From Cryptomeria japonica (Eukaryota; Streptophyta; Pinopsida; Cupressales; Cupressaceae): a stretch of DNA of 64,000 nucleotides. Below the pieces are notes generated by a model. It was given only the letters and a program-made list of their open reading frames with translations. It was not told the DNA's origin and made no database searches. The stretch spans positions 185,676,449 through 185,740,448 of the forward strand of contig NC_081411.1 in NCBI RefSeq assembly GCF_030272615.1. The letters run 5' to 3'. Both the position numbers and the translations under genes were made by a program. Numbering within the stretch: the first letter of the stretch is position 1; every line of letters begins with the position of its first letter. Positions 41,783-54,690 of this stretch are shown one piece after another.

Positions 41783-44700
41783 TGTAATGCCCCGCCAGGA
41801 AACCCCTAAGGGTTTAAGTTAAAAACACTCAATTAGAGTGTAAATATTTTTTATTTTTTTTTTTAAAATAATAATTAAGAGCGTTAATGAAAAAGTTACA
41901 ATATTAAGATAGATTGAAGTTATCTCAAAGTTATCTCTAACTAGATAACAAAGTGGAAGGCTAAAATGATCCTAAGGAGTTTCCCAACGTGATTACAAAA
42001 CCTTACACCTAACTCAACTTACGTCATTAGATCGATTAAACTGGATATCAAAATTGCGAGATAATGCATAGACCTTGATTATATATATGTGTTCAAAGAT
42101 ATGACATCTTAGAATTTTAGGAAGCGTTCATTTACTTTGGTGGTTAGGAGGCCTTTGATAGGTTGTTTATTCATTGCACTTTAATTCATAATTACATTAA
42201 GAGGTCTCCAAAAAGGTTCATGCGTTTAATATAATGAAGTTCATTCCTTGGGTTGGTGGTATCCATTCACAATTGATTTCATCCTTTAATGTTTAAAGAT
42301 ATGCCTAATGAGATTCATTCATTTAAGGTTAAACTACGATTAATAAAATGAGGATTCCTTCATTTGATTTTAAATATTCACCCACATTTGATATCTTTCT
42401 TAAATATTAAAAAGTATGGTTAATAAGAAAAGTTCATTCCTTAAGGATTAACAACAACTAATAGAGTGAGGTCCCTTCATTTGATTTCATGCATAGCCAA
42501 CTAATGAGTTGAAGTTCTTTTATGAAAGGTAAAATGTGAGTAGCCATAGAATTCATTTGTAGTTTTAATAATGCAAATAATTGGACTAACTTCATTAAGA
42601 TGGATATGCATTAGGACACAGGAGAGCATCCTTTAAATTAAAGTATCGTTAACTAGATGACATTCATCATTTCGAGATTCGAATATTAAGATCATAGTGA
42701 CTTCCTTCTATTAAGATTAAAATACAATTGTCTTATTGCACATCTCTTTTTTTTTATAAACGAAGTTAATAGGAGGGAGATACTTTTACTAAGATTTAAT
42801 GTATCAACATCTAATTGAATCCTTCCCTATTCAGTTCATTTTTAGCAATCATAAAGAAATTCATTTATTGGGGTTATAAATATCGAAGACTAGTTGAGAT
42901 AACCCAATTTTAAAATTAATCTGGTGAGGATTATTGATTATAATTACAACATGAATTATTAAGTATATTCATCCAATATAAAACATGGATGCCTAGTTGA
43001 GTCCACACGATTATCAAATTAATCTGGTGAGGATTATTGGTTATGATTAAAGCGTGAAATAACTTAACAAATTCGTCCAATGTAATGAAACATAATTAAC
43101 ATTGCGTGATTCATTTACTAAGGTAAAAAAAGTAGATATTTATATGATGTGCATCCTTTAGATTTCAATCTAGGAATTGTGACATAAATTTTAACTTTGT
43201 TTCCCTTTTACATTCATTCCATTAACATGCTTATTAACAATTTAATCCAATGAAGTATTCTAGCAAGATTCTTTCCACTATTACAATTTAAATTAACATA
43301 TTTTAAATACTTTGCCATAATCATTGTTTACAATGTCTTATGAATCTGATTTACTACTTTCCTCAAGATGTCTGATTTTGTGCATTTGATTTAAATTCGT
43401 TAATTTTCCATCATACACTTATACAAGATAACAACCATACATGATAACTTAAAGCATGAAACAAAGGAAACTAAAACACCGCATAACACAGGAATGACCA
43501 CAGAGTTCACTCCTAAAGGGCTACATCTCCGGGTCTGCTCAACTGGAAGACCCCTCTGGCATTTAATATAGTTAAAGTTACATATTTACATGTCTTTACA
43601 ACTCTGCCTTTTAGGTGAACACATACACTATTCAACATCTACCTCGATAGATTATTACACAGTGAAACCTTTTAAAAGCGGGTCAAATTGAATCATAACA
43701 AAAGAAAACAAACAAACCTAGGTTCTCTTGTTTGACGGTAGCCTAACTAGGGGCTTGACCAACTTATAACCAACTACTATCACAACAAGTCTTGCCATTA
43801 CATAACCAAGTTCTATTATAGAAATTTAGACCTACATAGGCATTATCCGATAGAGGTATCCATTTACCATATCTGTTTAACCATTAATGTCGACCAAGTA
43901 TATGGATTTGCTAAATTAACTTTTATTTAAAAATTCACCTTTAACCCACCCTTAATACTAGTCCATGTTAATAATACATATTAACCCAAGCTTGGACGTA
44001 GTCAATATGAAATTTAATAATTTGTATTAAAGTATGGATTTGCTAAATGTTCGTTATCTAAATCCAGCTAATATTCAATAATCTCGAATTAAATAATGCT
44101 AAGAAACCGAATTTAAAATTAAATAATATATAAAAAAAACTGAATTTAAAACCTCTTAAACTAACTTAACTCCACTTATTAATTTAATTTGGTTTTTCTT
44201 TATTTATATATATATATTCATATATTCTGTTTTTTTTTCTTTTTTTTCATAAAAAAAATTATATAAAAACAATTAAAAATAATAATTAAAATTTAAACGA
44301 AATAAACTTTTTTTTTGGTTTTCAAAAAAAGAGGGAGAGGGTACCCACGTGGACACCCACATGCCCCCCCCCTTTGGCAGCCTAGCTACCATTGGTAGCG
44401 CTGCTACCGAATGGTAGCAGGGCGCTACCATTTGGTAGCAGTTCGCTACCTCTGGTAGCGCTGCTACCAACTGGTAGCAGTTGCCATGGGGGCACAAAAA
44501 CACTTTTTTTTTTTTTTTAATTTTTTTTTTAAAAAAATCATTTTGTTACAGCAAATAAAAAGAATAGTTTAAAAAAAAAAATAACAAATCCTCTGTGCAC
44601 CCACACAGCCAGAGATAGGGAAAAAAGAGAACAAGTTCCAGCAACCCCATCTTTTGAAAAACATTCACAGTCACAGCCATTTCCTCTCCATTTTTTTTTT

Positions 44701-46325
44701 TGTTTCTTTTTCAGAATAACCAAAATATCAAAATGGGGGAAGATTTCCAAATAACAGTTCATGGTTTTCCTCCAAACACACAAAACAGTTTGAAAGTCTC
44801 TTAGATAGGTAAGATTTACTAACTCATAAGGCAAAAATCTTGATCCAATGTCCACCATTATTTCAAACTAGAACTCAGATTTTCAAGAGAGAATCAAACA
44901 CATTTCTTTTGGTTTTAAATGCAATACAAGATACACAAGAGACCTACCTCCCATTAGCATTCCTGGCATGAATCTGAAGAAGAGCTCCACCTACAACTCC
45001 AAGCAAGAAAGAAGAAACTCCCTTTTTCTCCCACATTTCCCCCCCCCCAAAAAAGAACCCCCAAAATGTCTACAAAACTAGGTTAAAAAGTGAAACCCTA
45101 ATTTTGCCCTAATTTTCAATTTCGAATTTAGGCATTTATTTTTAAAATAAAATAATGAAAATCAAAATGGAAGTCCTTCCTTTCCATTATTCCATACTTC
45201 TTATTCGTTCTTCTTTTAAAATTAAAAAGCTTCCATTTCTTATTTAATTCTATTTTTTTTTTTTAATCTCCCAATATAAATTTAGGCCTACTTTTATATT
45301 TTGAACTGTTAACAGGGATGATGTATTTAAATTAATTTAAATCTCAAAAATCAATCATTTACAATATATCAACTTTATAAGAAAAAAAAGAAATAATTTC
45401 TTTTAAATAATAATAATTTACCCTTTTTTCTCCCAACATGCGAAGATGAGTAATTTATTTCTATTTCTCAATTGACTTTTAAATTTTTCCTTTCCAAAAT
45501 GCATAACTCATTAAATTCATTATTTTCGAATTTAACTATTAAATCGACTTGCTATAACATAGTAAAGTGACCTTTTTAAATAAATGACTAACCTAATGCA
45601 AGAGTCTCATTTATTCAAATTTCTCAACTACAAATGCGTAAATGTTACAAATGCGTAAATGAGCACACTAACCCAAGTTAAATACCTTAAGCTTGCTACA
45701 ATAATAATTAAAGCAATCCCTTTAAATTAACGATTACTCGTATAGAAGAAACTACCTATTTACATTTCTATGTCACTAATGTGTACGTTTACTCATTAAA
45801 TTGAATTTAATACTTAGGATAACAAACTCCACTTACCTCGCGCAAGGCATGCAAATCAAGGAAGTCTACCAAATTACTTGACATGAAATCCAATGGAAAG
45901 AAGCCCCACAAATCCACACACGATGCTCACCTAACCATGGCTAAGGCAAGACAAGAGTTATATGACCACCAAATCCGAATTCTAAAGATGAAAGAGGCAT
46001 ACTCAACCTTGCAAATCCCAAAGGAGATGAACCTTGCCCTAAGCGGTGTTGTACCTGCAATCTCCTGCACCCATGAATTCATACAAGCATGCATATACAT
46101 ATACATATTCAATGAAGGCGTTAGCTCAAGATTTATCACAAGGGTTAGGAACAATTACATTTACATGAGAATCGATGCAAAAGCACAATAATAAGTATGC
46201 ACAGTTATTTATATTATCTAAACTACACATTTCACCATGGTTAACCTACCTTTCAAGAATGCCACATAGGAAGTCAATCATGGTCAAACGGGTTTTACAA
46301 GTCTAGCTAGGGTATGGGCGTTACA
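41783..46325 (-). repeat. RE8 LTR1 (3' LTR of the element)
   Basis: 4,543 bp. Plus-strand ends TGTAATGCCCCGCC and GGGCGTTACA; the other LTRs end GGGCATTACA, giving a 10-bp terminal inverted repeat TGTAATGCCC/GGGCATTACA. Contains the palindrome array at 44385-44480 and a duplicated AAATGCGTAAATG near 45632. Open frames of 102 codons (45883-46191) and 106 codons (44538-44858, minus) recur in the other LTRs, but only because the DNA is repeated. Confidence 0.95.
44211..44480 (-). promoter_or_regulatory. RE8 LTR1 promoter-like block: palindromes, G-box, TATA
   Basis: On the minus strand: five GCTACC-N3/4-GGTAGC palindromes (44480-44385), a G-box CCACGTGG near 44345-44352 (the second one is disrupted in this copy, ..CACATG..), and TATATAAATA at 44220-44211. 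This order suggests transcription starts about 30 bp beyond, near 44180. The palindromes could bind a dimeric factor or fold in RNA if read through. Confidence 0.5.
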
Positions 46326-46336
46326 TTCTCCCCCCC
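46326..46336 (-). other. PPT of RE8, internal 1
   Basis: Plus TTCTCCCCCCC, that is GGGGGGGAGAA on the coding strand, directly before LTR1. Confidence 0.88.
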
Positions 46337-49300
46337 TAGGCTCCGACTTACTCCTGGAAGTCGCAAAGCTAAACGGAAGTCCTGCAACACTTATTAGTCC
46401 TTAAACTCAATTAACAATTATCAATTTGCACAAACAACTATCTTACCATTATCTTAGAACATTATTCATAAATCCTCTACAAGTGTCATCATCCATTAAC
46501 AAAAATGCATCTAACATCATTCACATCTTAGAACGTTCTAGAATTTACACACAATTATAGCAAAGATACGAGACTTTTCCCTTCTTATTACACCAAATTA
46601 AAGCAATTAAAATACATATAGACACAGTTATCCTTCTCATTTATGAAAAATGACAAGAAAACATGCTCTCAAGGTCAATTTCTTTCACCAATTCCTCTCT
46701 TTCACAAGATTCTATCGCATAGAACTAGCTTCACATATCAATTCTTTTTACAAGCAAGTTAACTTTCGTCAAATAAGAGCAATGTAAGAACTCAATTGTT
46801 TACATTTTTCAGACATACAAGAGCCTTTCCAATGACTATGCCCCATAACATAGTGACAAGTTAATACCATTTAATCCATGATTACACATAATATCCATCC
46901 ACAAGACTAGTTTGCACAACACAATAGGCCACATGTGAGCATGTCAAATGCTCGGTCAAAGGTAACATATATGATCCACATCTCTATGCCTGCTCTCAAA
47001 ATAAATACATGATCAACAAATGTCGAACATCTCACTCGAGGGCTTGATGGTGCTAGGGTACACCATAGCGGTGCTTCCTTCCATACAAGTCCCTCGTGAA
47101 TATCCCTTGTTGTGTAAGGTGTTTAGCCTCCAAGAGATAGTCACCACTCATAGGTAGGTAGTGGATCCTAGCTATTTCACAGCCTCACATACCTCCATCC
47201 TCAAGGTTCCCTGCGTCTACTTCCTCGTATACACTCATCCAAGCCCGTCTCCTACGTTCTTGGAGAGGAATTCACATTGCAACACAAGACCAGCATATGA
47301 AAACAACAAGGATAAACCGGTTTAGCCACCAAAGTACAAAAGATTAAAGATAATAATTGTCAATTCCAACAATAAAATAAGAAAATAATTTCCGGATTTG
47401 CAACATCAAATCAAGTAAGATCAAGATTGCAAGATCATGGCTAAACCGTCAAGGTCAAAGTAAAATAAATTGCTGGCCCACAAAGAAATAAATAAATCAC
47501 TAAAAGACAATCATAATTGCACATTACATCACTACGTGACTAGTAGCTAGCCACCAACGAGGAAGGAAGGAACAATCATCTAGCTATCCTAGTAGCTCAT
47601 CATGTGGTGTGGCCAAGTCACACATCCACATGGCATGGCAATGTGCACCTCGACATCACCCCGCATCACGTTGTCACGTGGCATGGCTCTACCCAATAAC
47701 TAACAGTAGGCCGCATGGAAATGTCTACTACACCCCGCATCGTGTCTCAGCACGGCATGGCAATACTCGAAGCGGACAAAGCACGCAATGGACGTATCCC
47801 ACATGGCAGTGTACCCCGCGGATAACGTACGTGTCGGTCACACTCCACATAGCTTTGTTCCTCTCAGGATACTCGCCGTAAGCCAGAGGTATACATGGCT
47901 AAGGTTTGCCCACAAGTCTACCAACACTAGTCAGTTGGCAACTTATGTAAGAACAGTAACACGCCTCTCATGAAGACAAGGCAACAGGTACTCCAATAGA
48001 ATTCCATCAATATGCTCAAAAACTGTCATCTATATGCTCAAAATAAAGGATTGGAATAAGGCTGACACACATGAACCTCATAGATCGGTTCATCACAAGG
48101 GGAAGTATTGAGTACACCTATGTTATAGCTTCATTACAAAACTATGTCTTTCCTCAAATAGGGAAGCTAAAGTCGCTTCGCGTCGATATTACTCGTACGC
48201 TGTTCATACTATTCAAGGAATGGTGACTTGTACTACTACCCCTTCACATACTGACTTATCAACAACCCGTGGGTTGGTACTCAGTAAGGAAACAAATAAG
48301 CAACATCACATAGATAGGTATAGTTTCCCATACTCATAAACAAACATATTCCCCATGGTTGATTACTTCACTATCCCATGGGCACACAAAACAAGTACGG
48401 GTTTTCTCACAACACACACAGAATAGCACCATTACTGGTTTAGTCACATTTATGGGGAGTACTTTACATTATGCTAACATATACTTAAGGGAAGTTTTAA
48501 TTATGCTTTACACATGAATCACCAAACAAAGTTTACTCTAGATCCACGTACTGATATTTTCAACAATTCAAATTTACACGAAGAAATAACATCATTCTGA
48601 TATCTTTCTCAATCTTCCCTAAGCATTTTCACTCACCTTACTAACTATGCAATTTCCCTTTTCAAGATGAAAAACTTTCCTCTTTCAATTAGAAGCCAAG
48701 GCTAACATACAATTTCATATGCTTTATAACAAAATTTCTTCTTAAATCACTGCATTCCAAATAGTATTTCAAAGACAACAATTCCTATATTTTAGACAAG
48801 AGGAGGAAGAGAGTTGGAAAATCAACTATTTCCTACGAATACACAAGAATTTCAAAATCACACCATATGCTCGGACATAAGTTTATCATTTGAGTTGCAC
48901 GGTTTTCATTTTGCTATCTTTTAGGAAGGTGCCAAAACATCCTATCATGACATTTTCTAATCATTATTGCTGCACTATAATGTTCTAGTTTCCGATCAAG
49001 AATTCAAAACAATCAAATTTTCTTTTGTCATACAAGTCTTCTTGAGAACAATCACTATTCGTGATATGATACAATACAATAATATATCAAATTTAACATT
49101 GGAAATTCATAATATGACAAGGATGTACATAAAGATCTATCTACTAAATTTTACACATTCAATGCATACAATTCCACAAGCCTTTCATTTACTCTTCCTT
49201 AAACACAATAAGGCAATTATCTAAATCCAAAGCAAGTTAAAAGTGCGTCACTTAATAGGTCCTAAATCACACTAGTTGAATAAGCACATAAAGAATCTTT

Positions 49301-50105
49301 TGAGGAGCACATTAGTTCACTCTTGAAGCTACTACAATATGTCCTCTTCTGGTATTCCTTTCACATCAAGCAATTTTCACAAAATCACTATGCGCATATT
49401 AAAGCACCTTACTTAAGATGAAATTTAATTATATTACTCCTACCAAGCACATGGAGAACCCTTTAATGCAAACATACCATTTTCTATCATTAACCAAAAT
49501 TTAACTCCCAAACCAATCCCCCTTCACAATCTAAAACACAAAAACGTTATAAGGTTCACACAAGGCTCAAGATATATCATCCTTTCTCTTGCAATTAGAA
49601 AACTTAAATAAGAGGTAACTACACATATCAATTCCTTTTAATTTACTTGGAGAGAGAAAAGAAGATGAGTCATAATCACTCAATGTACTACATAATAAGC
49701 ATTAACATTTGCCATTCTAGTCTTTCAAGTGGACAATCATTAAAATAGATCATAACCATAGACAAACATGTTTTGTACTTTTGGATCCCAGACATTAACA
49801 AATCAACCTAGGTGGATTAGTCAAAAAAGTAAAACAAAGCAAGAATGAAGGTACATATGAATCCCTTTCCAAGGTAAGAGAAGTCATAGACGAAGACCTC
49901 AATAAGGAGACAAAACACCTATAATCATTCACAAAACACCCACATCAAGAAGGTGAAGCAAGGTGTGAACACACACACGTTACACACAAGTAGGGTTTGT
50001 TAGATCACACCCTCACATCAAGGTGGACAAGCATAAAACATAAGGTAGACCCACACACACCAACTAAGAGCACAAGTGAAACCAGAGATCCTAGTGTTGC
50101 AACTT

Positions 50106-50120
50106 GGGCTCTGATACCAA
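50106..50120 (-). other. PBS of RE8, internal 1 (initiator Met tRNA)
   Basis: Minus strand TTGGTATCAGAGCCC, one base from the end of LTR2. Confidence 0.93.
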
Positions 50121-50121
50121 G

Positions 50122-53100
50122 TGTAATGCCCCGCCAGGAAACCCCTAAGGGTTTAAGTTAAAAACACTCAATTAGAGTGTAAATATTTTTTTATTTTTAA
50201 AAAAAAATAATAATTAAGAGCGTTAATGAAAAAGTTACAATATTAAGATAGATTGAAGTTATCTCAAAGCTATCTCTAACTAGCTAACATAGCGGAAGGC
50301 TAAAATGATCCTAAGGAGTTTCCCAACGTGATTACAAAACCTTACACCTAACTCAACTTGCGTCATTAGATCCATTAAACTGGATATCAAAATTGCGAGA
50401 TAATGCATAGACCTTGATTATATATATGTGTTCAAAGATATGACATCTTAGAATTTTAGGAAGCGTTCATTTACTTTGGTGGTTAGGAGGCCTTTGATAG
50501 GTTGTTTATTCATTGCACTTTAATTCATTATTACATTAAGAGGTCTCCAAAAAGGTTCATGCGTTTAATATAATGAAGTTCATTCCTTGGGTTGGTGGTA
50601 TCCATTCACAATTGATTTCATCCTTTAATGTTTAAAGATATGCCTAATGAGATTCATTCATTTAAGGTTAAACTACGATTAATAAAACGAGGATTCCTTC
50701 ATTTGATTTTAAATATTCACCCACATTTGATATCTTTCTTAAATATTAAAAAGTATGGTTAATAAGAAAAGTTCGTTCCTTAAGGATTAACAACAACTAA
50801 TAGAGTGAGGTCCCTTCATTTGATTTCATGCATAGCCAACTAATGAGTTGAAGTTCTTTTATGAAAGGTAAAATGTGAGTAGCCATAGAATTCATTTGTA
50901 GTTTTAATAATGCAAATAATTGGACTAACTTCATTAAGATGGATATGCATTAGGACACACGAGAGCATCCTTTAAATTAAAGTATCGTTAACTAGATGAC
51001 ATTCATCATTTCGAGATTCGAATATTAAGATCATAGTGATGTCCTTCTATTAAGATTAAAATACAATTGTCTTATTGTACATCTCCTTTTTTTTATAAAC
51101 GAAGTTAATAGGAGGGAGATACTTTTACTAAGATTTAATGTATCAATATCTAATTGAATCCTTCCCTATTCAGTTCATTTTTAGCAATCATAAAGAAATT
51201 CATTTATTGGGGTTATAAATATGGAAGACTAGTTGAGATAACCCAATTTTAAAATTAATCTGGTGAGGATTATTGATTATAATTACAACATGAATTATTA
51301 AGTATATTCATCCAATATACAACATGGATGCCTAGTTGAGTCCACACGATTATCAAATTAATCTGGTGAGGATTATTGGTTATGATTAAAGCGTGAAATA
51401 ACTTAACAAATTCGTCCAATGTAATGAAACATAATTAACATGGCGTGATTCATTTACTAAGGTAAAAAAAGTAGATATTTATATGATGTGCATCCTTTAG
51501 ATTTCAATATAGGAATTGTGACATAAATTTTAACTTTGTTTCCCTTTTACATTCATTCCATTAACATGCTTATTAACAATTTAATCCAATGAAGTATTCT
51601 AGCAAGATTCTTTCCACTATTACAATTTAAATTAACATATTTTAAATACTTTGCCATAATCATAATTTACAATGTCTTATGAATCTGATTTACTACTTTC
51701 CTCAAGATGTCTGATTTTGTGCATTTGATTTAAATTCGTTAATTTTCCATCATACACTTATACAAGATAACAACCATACATGATAACTTAAAGCATGAAA
51801 CAAAGGAAACTAAAACACCGCATAACACAGGAATGATCTCGGAGTTCACCCCTAAAGGGCTACATCTCCGGGTCTGCTCAACTGCAAGACCCCTCTGGCA
51901 TTTAATATAGTTAAAGTTACATATTTACATGTCTTTACAACTCTGCCTTTTAGGTGAACACATACACTATTCAACATCTACCTCGATAGATTATTACAGA
52001 GTGATCCCTTTTAAAAGCGGGTCAAATTGAATCATAACAAAAGAAAACAAACAAACCTAGGTTCTCTTGTTTGACGGTAGCCTAACTAGGGGCTTGACCG
52101 ACTTATAACCAACTACTATCACAACAAGTCTTGCGATTACATAACCAAGTTCTATTATAGAAATTTAGACCTACATAGGCATTATCCGATAGAGGTATCC
52201 GTTTACCATATCTGTTTAACGATTAATGTCGACCAAGTATATGGATTTGCTAAATTAACTTTTATTTAAAAATTCACCTTTAACCCACCCTTAATACTAG
52301 TCCATGTTAATAATACGTATTAACCCAAGCTTGGACATAGTCAATATGAAATTTAATAATTTGTATTAAAGTATGGATTTGCTAAATGTTCGTTATCTAA
52401 ATCCAGCTAATATTCAATAATCTCGAATTAAATAATGCAAAGAAACCGAATTTAAAATTAAATAATATATAAAAAAAACTGAATTTAAAACCTCTTAAAC
52501 TAACTTAACTCCACTTATTAATTTAATTTGGTTTTTCTTTATTTATATATATATATTCATATATTTTATTTTTTTTTCTTTTTTTTCATTAAAAAAATTA
52601 TATAAAAACAATTAAAAATAATAATTAAAATTTAAACGAAATAAACTTTTTTTTTGGTTTTCAAAATAAGAGGGAGAGGGTACCCACGTGGACACCCACG
52701 TGGGCCCCCCCCCCTTTGGCAGCCTAGCTACCATTGGTAGCACTGCTACCAAATGGTAGCAGGGCACTACCTTTGGTAGTGCTGCTACCATTTGGTAGCA
52801 GTTCGCTACCTCTGGTAGCGTTGCTACCAACTGGTAGCAGCTGCCATGGGGGCACAAAAACACTGTTTTTTTTTAAATTTTTTTTTTTTTAAATCATTTT
52901 GTTACAGCAAATAAAAAGAATACATTTAAAAAAAAAATAACAAATCCTCTGTGCACCCACACAGCCAGAGACAGGGAAAAAAGAGAACAAGTTCCAGCAA
53001 CCCCATTTTTTGAAAAACATTCACAGTCACAGCGATTTCCTCTCCATTTTTTTTTTTGTTTCTTTTTCAGAATAACCAAAATATCAAAATGGGGGAAGAT

Positions 53101-54679
53101 TTCCAAATAACAGTTCATGGTTTTCCTCCAAACACACAAAACAGTTTGAAAGTCTCTTAGATAGGTAAGATTTACTAACTCATAAGGCAAAAATCTTGAT
53201 CCAATGTCCACCATTATTTCAAACTAGAACTCAGATTTTCAAGAGAGAATCAAACACATTTCTTTTGGTTTTAAATGCAATACAAGATTCACAAGAGACC
53301 TACCTCCCAAAAGCATTCCTGGCATGAATCTGAAGAAGAGCTCCACCTGCAACTCCAAGCAAGAAAGAAGAAACTCCCTTTTTCTCCCACATTTTCCCCC
53401 CCCCAAAAAAGAACCCCCAAAATGTCTACAAAACTAGGTTAAAAAGTGAAACCCTAATTTTGCCCTAATTTTCAATTTCGAATTAGGCATTTATTTTTAA
53501 AATAAAATAATGAAAATCAAAATGGAAGTCCTTCCTTTCCATTATTCCATACTTCTTATTCGTTCTTGTTTTAAAATTAAAAAGCTTCCATTTCTTATTT
53601 AATTCTAATTTTTTTTTTTAATCTCCCAATATCAATTTTGGCCTACTTTTATATTTTGAACTGTTAACAGGGATGATGTATTTAAATTAATTTAAATCTC
53701 AAAAATCAATCATTTACACTATATCAACTTTATAAGAAAAAAAAGAAATAATTTCTTTTAAATAATAATAATTTACCCTTTTTCTCCCAACATGCGAAGA
53801 TGAGTAATTTATTTCTATTTCCCAATTGACTTTTAAATTTTTCCTTTCCAAAACGCATAACTCATTAAATTCATTATATTCAAATTTAACTATTAAATCG
53901 ACTTGCTATAACATAGTAAAGTGACCTTTTTAAATAAATGACTAACCTAATGCAAGAGTCTCATTTATTCAAATTTCTCAACTACAAATGCGTAAATGTT
54001 ACAAATGCGTAAATGAGCACACTAACCCAAGTTAAATACCTTAAGCTTGCTACAATAATAATTAAAGCAATCCCTTTAAATTAACGATTACTCGTATAGA
54101 AGAAACTACCTATTTACATTTCTATGTCACTAATGTGTACGTTTACTCATTAAATTGAATTTAATACTTAGGATAACAAACTCCACTTACCTCACGCAAG
54201 GCATGCAAATCAAGGAAGTCTACCAAATTACTTGACATGAAATCCAATGGAAAGAAGCCCCACGAATCCACACACGATGCTCACCTAACCATGGCTAAGG
54301 CAAGACAAGAGTTATATGACCACCAAATCCGAATTATAAAGATGAAAGAGGCATACTCAACCTTGCAAATCCCAAAGGAGATGAACCTTGCCCTAAGCGG
54401 TGTTGTACCTGCAATCTCCTGCACCCATGAATTCATACAAGCATGCATATACATATACATATTCAATGAAGGCGTTAGCTCAAGATTTATCACAAGGGTT
54501 AGGAACAATTACATTTACATGAGAATCGATGCAAAAGCACAATAATAAGTATGCACAGTTATTTATATTATCTAAACTACACATTTCACCATGGTTAACC
54601 TACCTTTCAAGAATGCCACATAGGAAGTCAATCATGGTCAAACAGGTTTTACAAGTCTAGCTAGGGTATGGGCATTACA
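50122..54679 (-). repeat. RE8 LTR2 (middle LTR)
   Basis: 4,558 bp. In its left half it shares variants with LTR3 against LTR1; in its right half it shares variants with LTR1 against LTR3. The palindrome array has six units (52727-52840), one more than the others. Confidence 0.94.
52550..52840 (-). promoter_or_regulatory. RE8 LTR2 promoter-like block
   Basis: Six palindromes (52727-52840), two G-boxes (CCCACGTGG 52683-52691 and CCCACGTGGG 52695-52704) and TATATAAATA on the minus strand (52559-52550). Confidence 0.5.
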
Positions 54680-54690
54680 TTCTCCCCCCC
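54680..54690 (-). other. PPT of RE8, internal 2
   Basis: Plus TTCTCCCCCCC directly after LTR2. Confidence 0.88.

Larger units (their letters stand above)
46326..50121 (-). other. RE8 internal region 1, non-coding
   Basis: 3,796 bp. No gag or pol motif on either strand. PPT at the left (minus strand GGGGGGGAGAA, 46326-46336), PBS at the right (50106-50120). A GC-richer block at about 47600-47880 has recurrent GCATGGCA. Nearly identical to internal region 2. LARD internal domains are thought to carry conserved RNA structure used for packaging by helper elements. Confidence 0.88.

Noticed and set aside
44273-44503. Cys/Tyr/Leu-rich open frame with repeated QLVAALPEVA-like units
   Set aside because: It is the translation of the GCTACC/GGTAGC palindrome array, better explained as a DNA motif.
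44538-44858. 106-codon minus-strand open frame recurring in all three RE8 LTRs, plus a 102-codon plus-strand frame at 45883-46191
   Set aside because: They recur only because the LTR is repeated at near identity. One copy is shortened (95 codons), a poly-A/T tract encodes the ends, and no family resemblance is seen.
47609-47973. His/Pro/Trp-rich open frames in the LARD internal region
   Set aside because: Composition reflects the GC-rich CATGGCA block. The frames differ between the two copies, and no start context or homology is seen.
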